From Amborella trichopoda (Eukaryota; Streptophyta; Magnoliopsida; Amborellales; Amborellaceae), in NCBI RefSeq assembly GCF_000471905.2, contig NW_006495906.1:852222-916221 (forward strand): DNA of 64,000 nucleotides, read 5' to 3'. Shown one piece after another: positions 47,290-58,714 of the stretch. The translations under genes were made by a program, and so were the position numbers. The notes beneath the pieces are model-generated. The model saw only the letters and a program-made list of their open reading frames with translations. It was not told the DNA's origin and made no database searches. Each line of letters opens with the position of its first letter. The stretch's first letter is position 1.

Positions 47290-48120
47290 AAACACACCCC
47301 CCAAAAGAAAAAGAACTTTGTGGACATTCTATTCCCCAATACATTTAGCATCATATAAATAACTAATCACTACTTTTTCTTGTTTTTACCCCCTCCCCAA
47401 TACATTTAGCATCATATAAATAACTAATCACTACTTTTTCTTGTTTTTACCCCCTCCCCCAGTCAAAAATAAATGTTTTAAAAACCAAACTATCATTCCC
47501 CTCTGTTACTCCCTAACTATTAATCTCTATCTACCCACCCTCTCTCTTTCTCTAACTTTCTCTTTCTACATGCCCTTCTCTCTTTCTCTCTCTACTTGCC
47601 CTCTCTCTACCCACCATCTCTCTCACCCTCTTTCTCTCGCTACCCACCGTCTCTCACCCTCTTTCTCTTTCTTTCTCTCTCTCTCTCGTCTCTTGTTGCA
47701 TATACAAAATCTCTGTGCCACCAATTTTGCTAGTCCCTATCACCCATAAAAATGTGTGAGAAAGCATATTGGTGATTCTGATGGGAGAAACTGAGAAACA
47801 TATACATTGGCTAGACTATATTTTGCATTTATCGAGGAGAGAGAGAGAGGCAGGTGGAGAGAGAGGGTTGGGGTGTAGATAGGGAAAGAGTGACTAAGAA
47901 AGGGACGGTAGAGAGAGAGAAAGAGAGATATGCAAGGCAAAGAGAGCGGGCGGGTAGAGAGAGATTTAATGGGTAGGGAGTATAGGAGGAAAATAGTAGT
48001 TTAGTCTTTAAAACATTTACTTTTTTATTAGGTAAAGCAAGAAACAATCGTGATTGGGTTATAGTTGTGATACTAAAAGTATTGGGGGTAGAATGTCTAC
48101 GAAATTCATTTTGGAGGATA
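47290..48120. mobile_element. Foldback element with pyrimidine/purine arms (copy 1)
   Basis: The left arm (GACATTCTATTCCCCAATAC, AAATGTTTTAAAAACCAAAC, then CTCTACCCACC tracts) is mirrored by the reverse complement of 47770-48120 (GACATTCTACCCCCAATAC, AAATGTTTTAAAGACTAAAC, CTCTACCC tracts). The centre lies near 47740. The left arm also carries an exact 61-bp tandem duplication. A related structure is at 59950-61375. No transposase; target duplication not resolved. Confidence 0.65.
47336..47457. repeat. Exact 61-bp tandem duplication
   Basis: CCAATACATTTAGCATCATA and the following bases to the CCCCCTCC tract occur twice with a 61-bp period and no visible mismatch. The age must be recent, or this is an assembly effect. 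Confidence 0.92.
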
Positions 48121-50299
48121 TCCATAATTTTTCCAAATTTATAAAATATAAAACTTTATTTATGCAGGGGAGAGAGAGAACAGGTGCGAGAGAGAGAGAT
48201 AGAGGGACACACTGTTTAATCTATATTTTAAGGAAAAATAAAAAATCACAGTGAAGTATAAATATGAAACTTTACAATGAAAAAGTATCATAAATTAAAT
48301 ACACTTGTTTATATTGGAGTCATTCCCAATTAGTTTTCAGAGTTGGTGCTGCCTCATAATAAGGAACTCCACTTTTTTTGTGAACAAATTTGTGCACATA
48401 GATACATGTATGCATACTTTCTTTTCTATTACAGTATTAAGTTAGAAAATTGTTTTAAAATAATTTTAGTTTATATTGAATTTTTATGCTTCTAAATGTC
48501 ATGCATGTAATAGATTTTATAACATAAAGATTAAAGTATTTATTAAATACAAAACTTGAAAATCTTTTATGACCAATTTTCAAAAAAATTGTAAAAATAA
48601 TAAGTTTTTGTCAATTTTCTTTTTATTATAACTACAGCTCCATGTTACCATAGTTAAAATTTTCTTATTATCTAAAGGGTGATTCATGATTAATCAGATT
48701 TTCAATTAATAGATGTCTTTGATTATTGAATATTTAATTGATATTTTACATGTAATTGCATACTTGCAATTCATGTAATTCAACTAATATAAGTTTTTGC
48801 ACACTAACATAACCTGCTGCTGACAATTATATTTTTGAAGAAGCCTTATTTTAAGAAAAAAGTTTATATAGAGCCTCGGCCCTATAAAAACCGCACCCAT
48901 TCTTTTAGAACTTTTGAATAATTTGATTATAGTTTCCCAATGTCGACAACACATTTGCATTGATTTATATTTGTTAAAGAAAAATTTAGAAGTAGCGCTG
49001 AAAATTTTTTGAAAGAGAAAATTACGTACGGAGCATATTGGGGTGGGTCAATTACAAATGGGAGCACATTGTTCTCAAATTATGGGCAGCACCCCTCTCT
49101 CCTTCTGGTGTTTGTTCCCAGTTTACCCTGTCTGGTAAACCGAACCAATAGATGAGGTTTTTGTGTTTATACGAAAAGAAGCTATTTGATGTTCGAAATA
49201 TTGGATAACTCTTTAAGTTTTTTAAATTTAAAGTTTGTTGTGACTGCTTCTTTTTTTTCTCTCTCTAAATATCCAAACTCCCTATCGTTTCCCTCTTTTT
49301 CTCTTTTGCCAGCAAAACTCAAAAGAACTTCCACCTCCTCACCCTTTCTCCTCTCTCTCTCTCTATCTGCAACTGTATCTCTCTCTCGCTCGCTGCCACT
49401 GCACTTAGCCATCACCATCTTCAAGGAGAGGAAAAACTCAAACTTAGGATAGCTTGTTAGGAGATGAAGGTTTAATGGAGGACCGTTGCTTCCATTCACT
49501 AAATTCACAGATTTTTTCACAGTCAAAGCCCCCATTTCTAATTGAGTACTGAGTTTCCACAATTTCTTCACAATTTCCATTCTCTAGGAAATCTCTAGTT
49601 TCTCTCTCTAGAAAATCTCTAGTTTATCTCTCTATTTTCCATGGATTTTTCTGGTCTCTTTACTCTTTAGTTTTTGTTTTCTCCCTACAATTGTTCTGTT
49701 TCCTCTTTCTAATCTGAGGAAAACATGATCCCAGTGTATAATTGACCCGCTCCAGTATGGTTCGTACGTAATTTTCTCTTTCATGAATGGTTACATGGTC
49801 ATGATTGATTAGCGAGTGATGATTACGACTCAAAAAAGGAAAAGAATTGTTGGAAATTACGGTAGGAAGAATATTTGATATGGCGAATTTCTTGGGTATC
49901 TCTAATATGTCGTATTGCTAATATCAAAGTAGCATTTCGTAGCATTTAGAAAACAGAAGGTGCAATATTTGTAAAGCAAGAACCCCATTGCCTAGTCACT
50001 GAATTACCCAAAAATAAAAAAGGACCCGATTGCCACTTCCGCCTCTCCCCAAGATTGTGTCCAGCATGACAAAATCACCGAATCCTTCCTCAAACACAGA
50101 ATTAGAAATCCCTCATTAAGCCTAAAGATTGACTTCCCCTTTTGTACACCTTTTTTGATTTCCTTCTAAATAACATTACATTAACTCAATCCAAGCCATA
50201 TATGGGTAAAAAGCCACCAAAAACAGCCTATTCTGGACTCTTGCTAGGAAATATTAGCAGGAATTGTTTGAGTTGTGATCTTAGTTGCAGAGAGAGAGG
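48121..50299. other. Intergenic stretch upstream of the subtilase relic
   Basis: No gene was recognised. AG/CT microsatellite tracts lie at 48170-48210 and 49250-49390; open stretches over them (for example minus 49580-49182) are low-complexity chance frames. Confidence 0.5.
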
Positions 50300-52161
50300 A
50301 TGGGTCGTGTTGCAGGATTAACTGTAAGGAGAAATGTTGTCTCTATCCTTTTGTGTGCAATGATTTGGGTGCTTGAGACTGGTCTAGCTTCAGCTTTGCA
50401 GCTTCTCCCCCCATGAGGACCAAGGATGGGTTTTTGCATGCTCATCCAGATTAGCTCCATTCCTTCAAACCACACGCACCCATCCCTTCAAACCTCAGCC
50501 CAAAACAAGGGCTTTGGCCTTCTACAGGGTTTGGCAATGGCATCATAATCGGTGTCTTGGACTTTGGCATATGTCCTCAGCACCCATCCCTGAATGACAC
50601 AGGTATGCTGTGTGTGGATGCTGGTCACAACTTTAACTCATCCCACTGCAACAAGTTAATGGGTGCCCAAGTCTTCAATGAGGGCATGACCCCTGGCTTG
50701 TCAAACTCACCCCTAGATGATAATGGGCAGGGCACGCACACAGCCACAACAGCAGCTGGAGGGTTCGTGGAGAGGGCTGAGATGCTGGGCAATATGCTCC
50801 ACAGTTGACAATTTGGAGCATATGGCCCGGGGAATTCCGGGCCATATGCTCCACAGTTGACAATTTGGAACCTAGGGTCCTCACAGTCGGCGCCAATACC
50901 TTAGACAAGCAGCTCCGGGTGGACACAACTTGGAAATAGCAAAGTATTTCATGGCTATTCTATCCACCAACCGAAAAGCTTCAAGTCCAAATTACTATCC
51001 ATTGTGTACCCGATATCCGATCCGCAATGCAGAGGCAATATAAGTGCAACTGCACTCTCCGGTAAAGCGGTGTTTTGCGAGTGGGGGTCAGATGGAGTGG
51101 ACGAGGGGAATGTCATTGCAAATGCTGGAGCAACGGTCATGATACTCATGAATCCAAAGGAGGGTCTCTTCGAGGTTGATCCTGAAGGACATGTACTGCC
51201 GGTATCCAATGTAAACTACTATGACGGAATTGAGATAAAGGCCTACATAAACTCTGCGCTACACCCAGAGGCCGAGATATTATGATGATAGGCTCAATAC
51301 TCGGCAAGGCAGTGTCTCCGGTGGTCTCCGACACCCCTTTGATAGGGCCCAACAAGCTAAGCCCAGGAATTCGGAAGCCCAACATCATCGGCTCGGGAGT
51401 GAGCATCTTGGCTGGGTGGCCTCCTTACATGACCCCAACAGGAGATGGGAAGGATGAGAGGAGAGTGTTTTTCAACCTGAAATCCGGCACCTTGATGTCA
51501 ACTCCACATTTGAGAGAAATAGCTGCCGCATTGCTCAAGGCAGCACACCCAGAATGGTCGCCAGCGGCAATAAAGTCCGCCATGATGACCACGGCTGATG
51601 TTCTAGACAATAAGGGGAAGCCCATAAAGGACTTCAACCATGAACAGGCCAACGTCTTTGCCGTAGGTGTAGACCATGTAAACCCTAATAAAGCTGTCGA
51701 TTGGCCTGGTTTATGATATCGACACAGAGGATTACATACCATATTTATGTGGTTTGGGGTACTCTGATTGTGAGATTCTAACCATCACCAGAAGGAGGGT
51801 ACGCTGCTCAAACCAAACCAGCATATCAGAAGGGGATCTAAATTACCCATCTTTCTCTTTGGCTTTCTCGCCTTCTGGGCCGTCCACTTTTAGCTTTCGG
51901 CAAACAGTGACCAATGTTGGGGAAGGGAACTCATCTTACCTGGTGGACGTGAGTGCACCCCTTGGCGTAAACGTCACTGTGAAACCCATGAAACTTATTT
52001 TTACAGAGTTGAACCAGATGAAGAATCATAAAGTAACTTTCTCTCGCAAGGGAAGAAATCTTTCCTCTGTATCTGAAAGTTGTATAAAATGGTATTTCAA
52101 CATCCGAAGATACCAAGTGAGAAGCAACATCGCCGTTTTCTTGAAACCTCTAATCTGGTGA
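50300..52161 (+). pseudogene. SBT1-type subtilase (secreted serine protease) pseudogene
   Basis: The relic starts with a good signal peptide (MGRVAGLTVRR...ILLCAMIW, 50300-50416) and meets a stop after 38 codons; nearly all of the I9 prodomain is missing. The Asp box is present (IIGVLDFGICPQHPS, near 50545). In the His box DDNGQGTHTATTAAG the catalytic His is Gln. About 100 residues are then lost before GNSGP. The PA domain follows (VFCEWGSDG, NAGATVMILMN, 51004-51285), then two stops, and then the Ser region with SGTLMSTPH, where the catalytic Ser is Leu. After a frameshift near 51710 the fibronectin-III-like tail ends the relic (LNYPSFSLAF, RQTVTNVGEGNSSY). Plant SBT1 genes are usually intronless, matching this layout. 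It is non-functional as a protease. Confidence 0.93.
50792..50869. repeat. Palindrome flanked by a 26-bp direct repeat in the subtilase relic
   Basis: Bases 50815-50852 form 16-bp inverted arms (GGAGCATATGGCCCGG) around a 6-bp loop. ATATGCTCCACAGTTGACAA and six more bases occur at 50792 and 50844, 52 bp apart. The structure sits exactly where subtilase coding sequence was lost. Confidence 0.9.
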
Positions 52162-52849
52162 AATTACACTACTTATTTAGCTTGAGTAGTTGCGCCATCA
52201 TTCTTTTTGCTGTCCAAGTTCTTGATTTGATAAGATGAATTTGCTGTTTCGCACCGGATTAGAGGTTGGGGTATTTAGTGTAAATATCATGGATAAGAAT
52301 GTGAGGCAATTATCCATCAAACAAAACTAAGGTTCTGAACTTAGTCAAATTAGCATTTTTAGTCTTGATGGTATGACGCACACACACAAAAGCTTCTTAA
52401 GATTTGACGACCTCTTTTCTTCTTGAAGCTTAAAGTCACCACGTATCTTAATAGTTAAATTTGTAGAAAATACTAACTATTCTCTCAAAGTCTCAATATT
52501 TTTGAGCTGGATCTCGCTAAGGACTAGGAAACAAGGAAAACTGAACAAAGCATGCATAAGGACATAAAGGACATGGAGAAAATGCCCAGAAAACAGCAAA
52601 GAATGTGGAGAAAACAACAAAGTATGGGCAACACAAATTGCAAAAAATCTAAAGCAATAATAAAAGAACGAAAGAAAAGAGCACAAAATTTAACAGGGTT
52701 CAGCCATAATAAGGGAAAATCTCATTGCTTTTCTTACTGGTTCAATGAAGTTACTGTTGACGGGTATAGCAACAAGATATTAAGTTTTCTATATTTTGAT
52801 TACAAGATATTGAGTTTTTGTATTGAGATTTTTATTTTGTGAGATTACG
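52162..52849. other. Downstream flank of the subtilase relic
   Basis: No gene was recognised. A direct ACAAGATATTRAGTTTT doubling lies near 52772 and 52802. Confidence 0.45.
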
Positions 52850-52975
52850 GTTTGTAAAGAGATTTATTTCCTAAAAAGACAAGAATAGCAACTCTATAAA
52901 ATCTCTTGCAAAAGTAATCTTTATGAATAAATCTCTGGTAAACTAGAATAATCTCTATGAATGAAATAATGTCTC

Positions 52976-53158
52976 TAGGGGTAAGAATTGACCCCATCCA
53001 AATTCGAAACTTGGATTTCTGATCCAGGTCCAGACCCAAAATCTAGGTCCGAATTGAAATTTGGATCGGATTTGGGTGCAGATAGATCCGATCCGGATCT
53101 CCAACCCAATTTTTTTAAATAGTACATTTTTATTTTATTTATATAATTTTTTCAAATA

Positions 53159-53198
<40 letters not shown>

Positions 53199-53414
53199 TA
53201 CGTACGTACGTATACAGTAGTAGTAGTACTTATTAGTATACTAGTACTAACTAAAACTAGTAGTCGTACCGTACGGTACGGTTCCGGGNNNNNNNNNNNN
53301 NNNNNNNNTTAGTAATTAGGTAGTACGTAGTTGGTGTCGAGATAGATACGTACGTACGTACTCTCTACCAACTTTTAATTAGTATATTTATTTATTTATT
53401 ATATTTTATTAATA

Positions 53415-53456
<42 letters not shown>

Positions 53457-53589
53457 ATCCGAATTCGGATCAGATGTAGACTATTTAGATCTAGATCAAA
53501 AACTGTATGTCCAGGATCCGGTTTGGACCCGAATCTATTGTATACTATTCGGATCCAGATTCTGATTTGGTCGGATCATTCCACACCTA
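52976..53589. mobile_element. Non-autonomous hAT element containing (TA)n and an N gap
   Basis: Left end TAGGGGTAAGAATTGA and reverse-complemented right end TAGGTGTGGAATGATC form imperfect TIRs with GGATCCGGA/GATCCGATCC-rich subterminal parts. Flanks AATGTCTC (52968-52975) and ACTATCTC (53590-53597) are a likely 8-bp target duplication with two differences. (TA)n tracts lie at 53160-53198 and 53416-53453. Confidence 0.72.
53289..53308. other. Assembly gap (20 N)
   Basis: Twenty Ns lie between two (TA)n tracts. The bordering sequence is made of TACG/TAGTAC shuffles (53198-53288 and 53309-53370), so both edges should be regarded as unreliable. Confidence 0.97.
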
Positions 53590-53690
53590 ACTATCTCTAC
53601 TAAACCAGAATAATCCCTATGAGTAAATCTATGGTATGCCAGAGTAATCTTCATGAATGAAATAACTCTCCATAAAACCCTTTGTGAACG

Positions 53691-54109
53691 TAGATATAAG
53701 CAATATTGGCGAGCCACATATATGCAGTGTTGGTCTATTTCTCATTCTCTATTTTCTATTTCTTTTATTATAATTTCAACGATTACAATGAATACAAGGA
53801 CCAAAGACCTTTCTAGGATACTACTTTCCCTCTCCAAAGTTCCTTTTATATCAAACTCACGTAACAACGAATGAGAGTACTCCCACTCTCACTCAAGATC
53901 TCCCTTTAAAAGAAAATAGCTATCAACCCCTTCTATAAGAAAAGTTTCTAAATTGTGGGGACTGCGCCGCACCCGTCATGAATTATGACCAATACGGGTC
54001 AAATGGCCATGGGCTGGGATATGCCTCTTGGATGGTGCGTGGCGCTTTGGTGTCTCTTGACATGTCGTTGATTTAATCACGACTTTTTAAAAAAATCGGA
54101 GCTATTTTA
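53691..54109. other. Intergenic stretch before the Copia-B breakpoint
   Basis: No gene was recognised. The Copia-B homology begins abruptly at about 54110. Confidence 0.5.
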
Positions 54110-55290
54110 AAAATATCATCCACATATAGTGATAATATAACAAAATTGCTTCCACTATTCCAAACATATATACGATGGTCTAACCTATTGGCTATATAAC
54201 CAATTTCAGTGATCGCATTATGAAAAGTAAAGTACCATTGCTTAGAAGACTGTTTTAGACCATATAAAGATTTCTTAAGTTTATATATTTTGTCTTCTTG
54301 GCCTTAAATTACATATCCTTCTGGTTTTTTCATGTGTATATCTTCTTTTAATTCTCCATTTAAGAAAGCCGTTTTGACATCCATCTGAAATAATTCTAGA
54401 TCATAATATGCAACTAATGCAAGAATGATCTTAATAAATGAAAATTTTGCTACTAAAGAATAAGTTTCTACATAATTTATGCCTTCCCTTTATGTAAATC
54501 CTTGAGCTGCCAACCTAGCTTTATATTTATAAATGGATCCATTTGCATTAAGCTTTTTCTTTAGGACCCATTTGCAACCGATGACTTTTCTATCTTTAAG
54601 GAGGTCAATTAACTCCCCGACTTGATTTCTTTTAATAGAATCAAGTTCATCATCCATGGCTTGAGTCCACTCGGCTAAGTCATGTGAGCTAATAGCTTCA
54701 CTGTAGCTACGAGGTTCATCTATTGTATCATCACTCATTGAAGAGTAAGTATCTTCATTCATAAATACGTAAAATTCTTTTAAAGTCGTAGGTGGGGCTC
54801 TAGTTCTTTTAGGCCTACCTGGTATACTTGATTCAATTGAATCATTCTCACGAAATGTAGAGGGAGTCTGAGAAACAGGGTCTTTCAGACCTTTATCTTT
54901 ATCTATTTCATGTAAGTCAATAGGTTTATTTAAAATATTTTCATCATCTATATTTTCTAAGAAATGAGCATCACGGCTCTCTACTAATGATCTAGTATCA
55001 TGGTTATAGAATCTATACCCTCTAGAATTTTCTGAATAGTCTATAAAAGAGCATTTTACAATTTTACTTTGTAATTTATCTCTATTTTGTAGTGGTATAA
55101 GCACATGTACCCAAGAACCCCAAACTTTCAAAATAGTAAGGTCAGGTTTCCTACATGTCCATAATTCATATGGGGTCAAGTCTATAGATTTAGTTGGAAC
55201 ATGATTAATGATATATATTGCAATATTGAGAGCCTCACCCCAAAAATGAAATGATAAATTTGAATGGCTCATCATGGATCTAACCATGTC
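54110..55290 (-). pseudogene. Copia-B integrase C-terminus and truncated RT
   Basis: The 265-residue open segment (55287-54490) runs from MVRSMMSHSNLSFHFWGEAL and SIDLTPYELWTCRKP through the linker RPKRTRAPPTTLKEFY to EWTQAMDDELDSI and KYKARLAAQGFT. RT continues in broken frames (MDVKTAFLNGELK-like near 54370) to LYVDD at 54110, where it is cut off. It is longer and less damaged than the same part of Copia-A. Confidence 0.88.
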
Positions 55291-55299
55291 TATTAGAGT

Positions 55300-56225
55300 T
55301 CTATTTCTCCTTTCAGCTACACAATTTTGTTATGGTGTATATGGCATAGTTGTTCGGTGTATATGGTATAGTTGTTTGGTGAATGATACCATGCTCCTTA
55401 CAAAATTCAGAAAATAAGATGGAGCAATATTCACCTCCCCTATCTGTTCAAAGGATTTTAATATGTCTACCTAACTGATTTTCTACCTCAACTTAATATT
55501 CTTTAAATGTTTCTAATGCATTTGATTTCTTACTAATTAAGTGTACATATCCATAAAGTGAACATATATCAGAGTGAACAATACTAAGTAGTTCACTACA
55601 CCTTTTCCCTTTAGGGAAAGACTTCTTAGTTAATTTACCAGAAATACATGGCTTACATGTCTTGAACACAATTTCTCCTAAATTGGAGAGCAAATATCTT
55701 TTAACCATTTGATTCATTTTGTCTTTATTTATATGTCCTAATCTTAAGTGCCGTAAATATGGATCATCCATACACATAAAAACATCAAAAGAATCATCAA
55801 TATAACCAGAAAATGATGAAATTTCATTAAAGTTCAGTTGGTACAATTGTCAACTTTAGTATCATACACCAAAGCTCTAAAATGCTTCCCAATGGTAACC
55901 CGACAAGACCTGAACCTTATTTCTGAACCCTTGTTGTCTAGCCTTGGGATATAAATCAATTTTTGTGTCTCTTAATGGGCGCATATAATGTATCAGTTAA
56001 TAAGAGATTTGTTTCGCCTGCTAAACATAGCTTGAAAGTACCAACACCTAGTACATCGCAGTAGGTATCATTTCCCATATAAATCCGCTGGTTACCGACT
56101 ACAATCTCTTTCAATTCTGTGAATCCATCCTTGGTCCTCGAGACATGTCGAGCAGAGGCTGAGTCGACCCACCAATTTCTCAGGTCATAATCGGCAACTA
56201 TTGATTCTAGGACTACGTAGATCAA
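55300..56225 (-). pseudogene. Copia-B protease and integrase N-terminal part
   Basis: 56225-55956 contains the protease box WWVDSASARHVSRTKDGF with Asp kept. 55846-55493 contains HLRLGHINKDKMNQMV, CKPCISGKLTKKSF and IVHSDIC. It then jumps to LYGYVHLISKKS; about 22 residues present in Copia-A are deleted. Near 55322-55380 a 23-bp unit (TGTATATGGYATAGTTGTTY) is doubled. The integrase Glu is intact (VAERRNRT near 55300). Confidence 0.85.
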
Positions 56226-56267
56226 ATCCTTTCTCTTATTTTGATTATTTCGAACATGATTGTTATT

Positions 56268-57054
56268 TTAGTTACTATTTTTATTTTTCAGCTTAGGACA
56301 ATTAAACTTGATGTGCCCAATTTCCTTACAATAAAAACAAATCTTCTCAACCTTACTCTTTCGATTTTTAAAATTTCTCCTCATTCCCTTATACTTATTA
56401 TTTTTCTGATAATTGAAAGGTTTCTTGAGGATCTGATAATATGAACTTTGGGCAAAGTGGAGCTCATTTGACTTCTTCCTCATTCTTCTCTCAACTTCAA
56501 TACTAAGATGCATGGGAAGATTTAACATGGTTATCCCTTGTGCAGAATGGTTCAATGCAATTATAATAGATTCTCAAGATGGAGGGAGATTGTTAAGGTC
56601 TATAGACACTTGCATGCCATGGGGGACTGGATTTCCAGCTGCAGCAAGGTCCTTTGCGAGCACTGTCATTTTATTGACATGCTCGGTCACTGAGTCTGTT
56701 TCTTTCATTTTGCAAGATTTTCTAACAACAATTGTACATGGGTCTCAGCAGTGGTCCCATACTTTTCAGATAGGGCGCTTATCGTACTTTGAGCTGTGAT
56801 GTAATCCTCAATCATCCTCCATAAGGCTCAACATAGTAGTCCTAGCTATTTTATCATCTTCTAAGCATTTTTCAAGTCGCCTTTTTGGCTTGACCATTGA
56901 CATTAGGTTCTAAAACTAGTGGTTCTATTTCTAGAACATAATCTACCCTATCTTGAAAACGAAAATATCCAATTTTTCTTTTCCACATAGAAAAATTGGT
57001 CCCATTGAGTTTTTCAAGTTTGGATAATTCTGACATGACTAGCCTGGATGCCAT
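56268..57054 (-). pseudogene. Copia-B gag
   Basis: 57054-56872 gives MASRLVMSELSKLEKLNGTN, FSMWKRKIGYF and FQDRVDYVLE, then a stop. Broken frames continue to 56555-56268 with the CCHC knuckle CFYCKEIGHIKFNC. It matches Copia-A gag part by part. Confidence 0.87.
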
Positions 57055-58334
57055 TTTAAATTTTTAGATAATGCCTAAAAGTTCAAAAACAAATTTAATT
57101 GTGCTTAAGAAAAGGTTGTCTGTTAGCTAAATCAATAAGTTTGCCGACTCTCAGTGAGCTGCAACTTCAAAGAAAAATTTTCTCGAACAGTTTATGTTAG
57201 CATTGCTGTAATGCAACAAAAAATTAATAAAGTAAGGCAACAATTACTTTTATGTCAAATCTTGCATAAGAATAATTTTTATAAATATGTGAATATGTCT
57301 TAGCACAAGATAGAGAGTCTACAATGATATTTGATATTTTTCAACAAAAAAATATGTCATTGCATAATCACAAAAAAAAATAAAAATAAAAAATAAAAAA
57401 AAAATCACAAAATCAAGATCATGAAAATTTTTAACTTAAAAAGACTAAAAGCATACGATAATTATGCAATGCAGTGATAATTATTATGCAAATAAAATAT
57501 GTCGAAAATCCCTAAATTATAGGTCACAAAAATAAAAATAAAAATAAATAAATACATGCAATTGATATGTAAGCCTTTACTCCAATAGAATTGGCCCGTG
57601 CATAATAAGATTCAATAAAAAAAAAAAATAATGCACTAATTTTCAGCAACAAAAAGATGGAAGAAAGAAGATGTCAACCCCCTGATTTTTAACAGTCCAC
57701 GGTAAGTAAAAAAGGATATAACAATATGTAAATTTAGATGCTCAGCTACTGTGCATAGAGCATAAGAAATTTTTATTTTGGACAGTCTTTATAAATTACT
57801 ATTATTATTATTATTATTAATTTTATTAAAAAATATAGAGAAGAATTATTTGCCTTATTTTCTGTTACTTGATCGTGGGCTCAAGTATGTACTGTATCAG
57901 CAACTTGATCTTATAGAGAGAGAAAATAACTACACAACTTGTTCCTACTCTAGAGAGAGAGTCTAATATTGAGGTGTAGAGAAAGAATCTAATATTGAGG
58001 CGTATTCTCTCTCTTCCTATTCTTTTGATGATTCTTCTAGCATCTCTATCTCTTTAACTTTTCTCTACAAAAGATTAAACAAAGGACTTATCCTAGTACG
58101 CTATGATCACGTATGCCAAATGCAATCTAGAGAGAGAAAATATGGCAAAAGAATTTACGGGGAGAAAATATTCCTGGACCAACAATACCAGTAAAAACAA
58201 ACACTGAATCGCAAATGAGGAGCAGTAAATTAAGAGAGAGAAATTCATAAAAAAAAAAAAAAAATTTAGTCTATTAAATTTAAGGTTAGAAAAAATTTAC
58301 AGCAAGATATACGTGAATGACAAAGCGCTTCCAC

Positions 58335-58351
58335 AACCTGCTCTGATACCA
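58335..58351 (-). other. Initiator-Met tRNA primer site of Copia-B
   Basis: Minus-strand TGGTATCAGAGCAGGTT follows the LTR end CAACAT. It is a near-perfect match, better than in Copia-A. Confidence 0.9.
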
Positions 58352-58352
58352 A

Positions 58353-58709
58353 TGTTGAAAAACTTGAGGGAAGAGATGGACCCACTCCTAGGATTGGGGG
58401 TAGTGTCTTGAGACTATCGATCACAAGGATCAGGCTTTTACCAGAACTGTGAGAGCTCTGTAAATTTTTGTGTCCCTCTCCATGGCCATGAAACCCTTGG
58501 AGGAGGTCGATCTCCAACGTTCGGCTTCCTTCTGAAATCTGTGAGAAAATGTGGCCCTGTAATCCTGGGAAGTAGGTGGTTACTATCTAGCAGTTAGATA
58601 ATGACACTTTCTCTCTCTAAGAAGCCTCCTTTTTTAGTGATAAGCATTAAATTATAAGAGAGAGAAATATTACATGTTTAAAAGCCCCATGGCCACACAC
58701 ATACCAACA
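58353..58709 (-). repeat. 5' LTR of Copia-B
   Basis: 357 bp running from TGTTGGTATGTG to TTTTTCAACA on the minus strand. It matches both Copia-A LTRs with scattered differences. Confidence 0.92.
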
Positions 58710-58714
58710 ATACG

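Larger units (their letters stand above)
52850..53690. repeat. Degenerate tandem units (about 47 bp) interrupted by a hAT element
   Basis: AGAATAATCTCTATGAATGAAAT-like units recur at about 52900, 52945, 53605 and 53643. They are interrupted between 52975 and 53590. Confidence 0.6.
54110..58709 (-). mobile_element. Copia-B: Copia-A relative, 3' truncated
   Basis: The 5' LTR (58353-58709), primer site, leader, gag, protease, integrase and the first half of RT closely match Copia-A. Homology stops at 54110, just after the RT YVDD box; RNase H, polypurine tract and 3' LTR are absent. The end is not at a terminal structure, so deletion by illegitimate recombination is likely. Confidence 0.9.

Noticed and set aside
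49182..49580. 132-codon minus-strand open frame rich in Glu/Arg/Lys
   Set aside because: It reads through a CT/AG microsatellite; low-complexity chance frame.
53160..53453. (TA)n tracts as an origin or matrix-attachment site
   Set aside because: They flank an N gap with artefact-like sequence inside a hAT element; no functional inference is safe.
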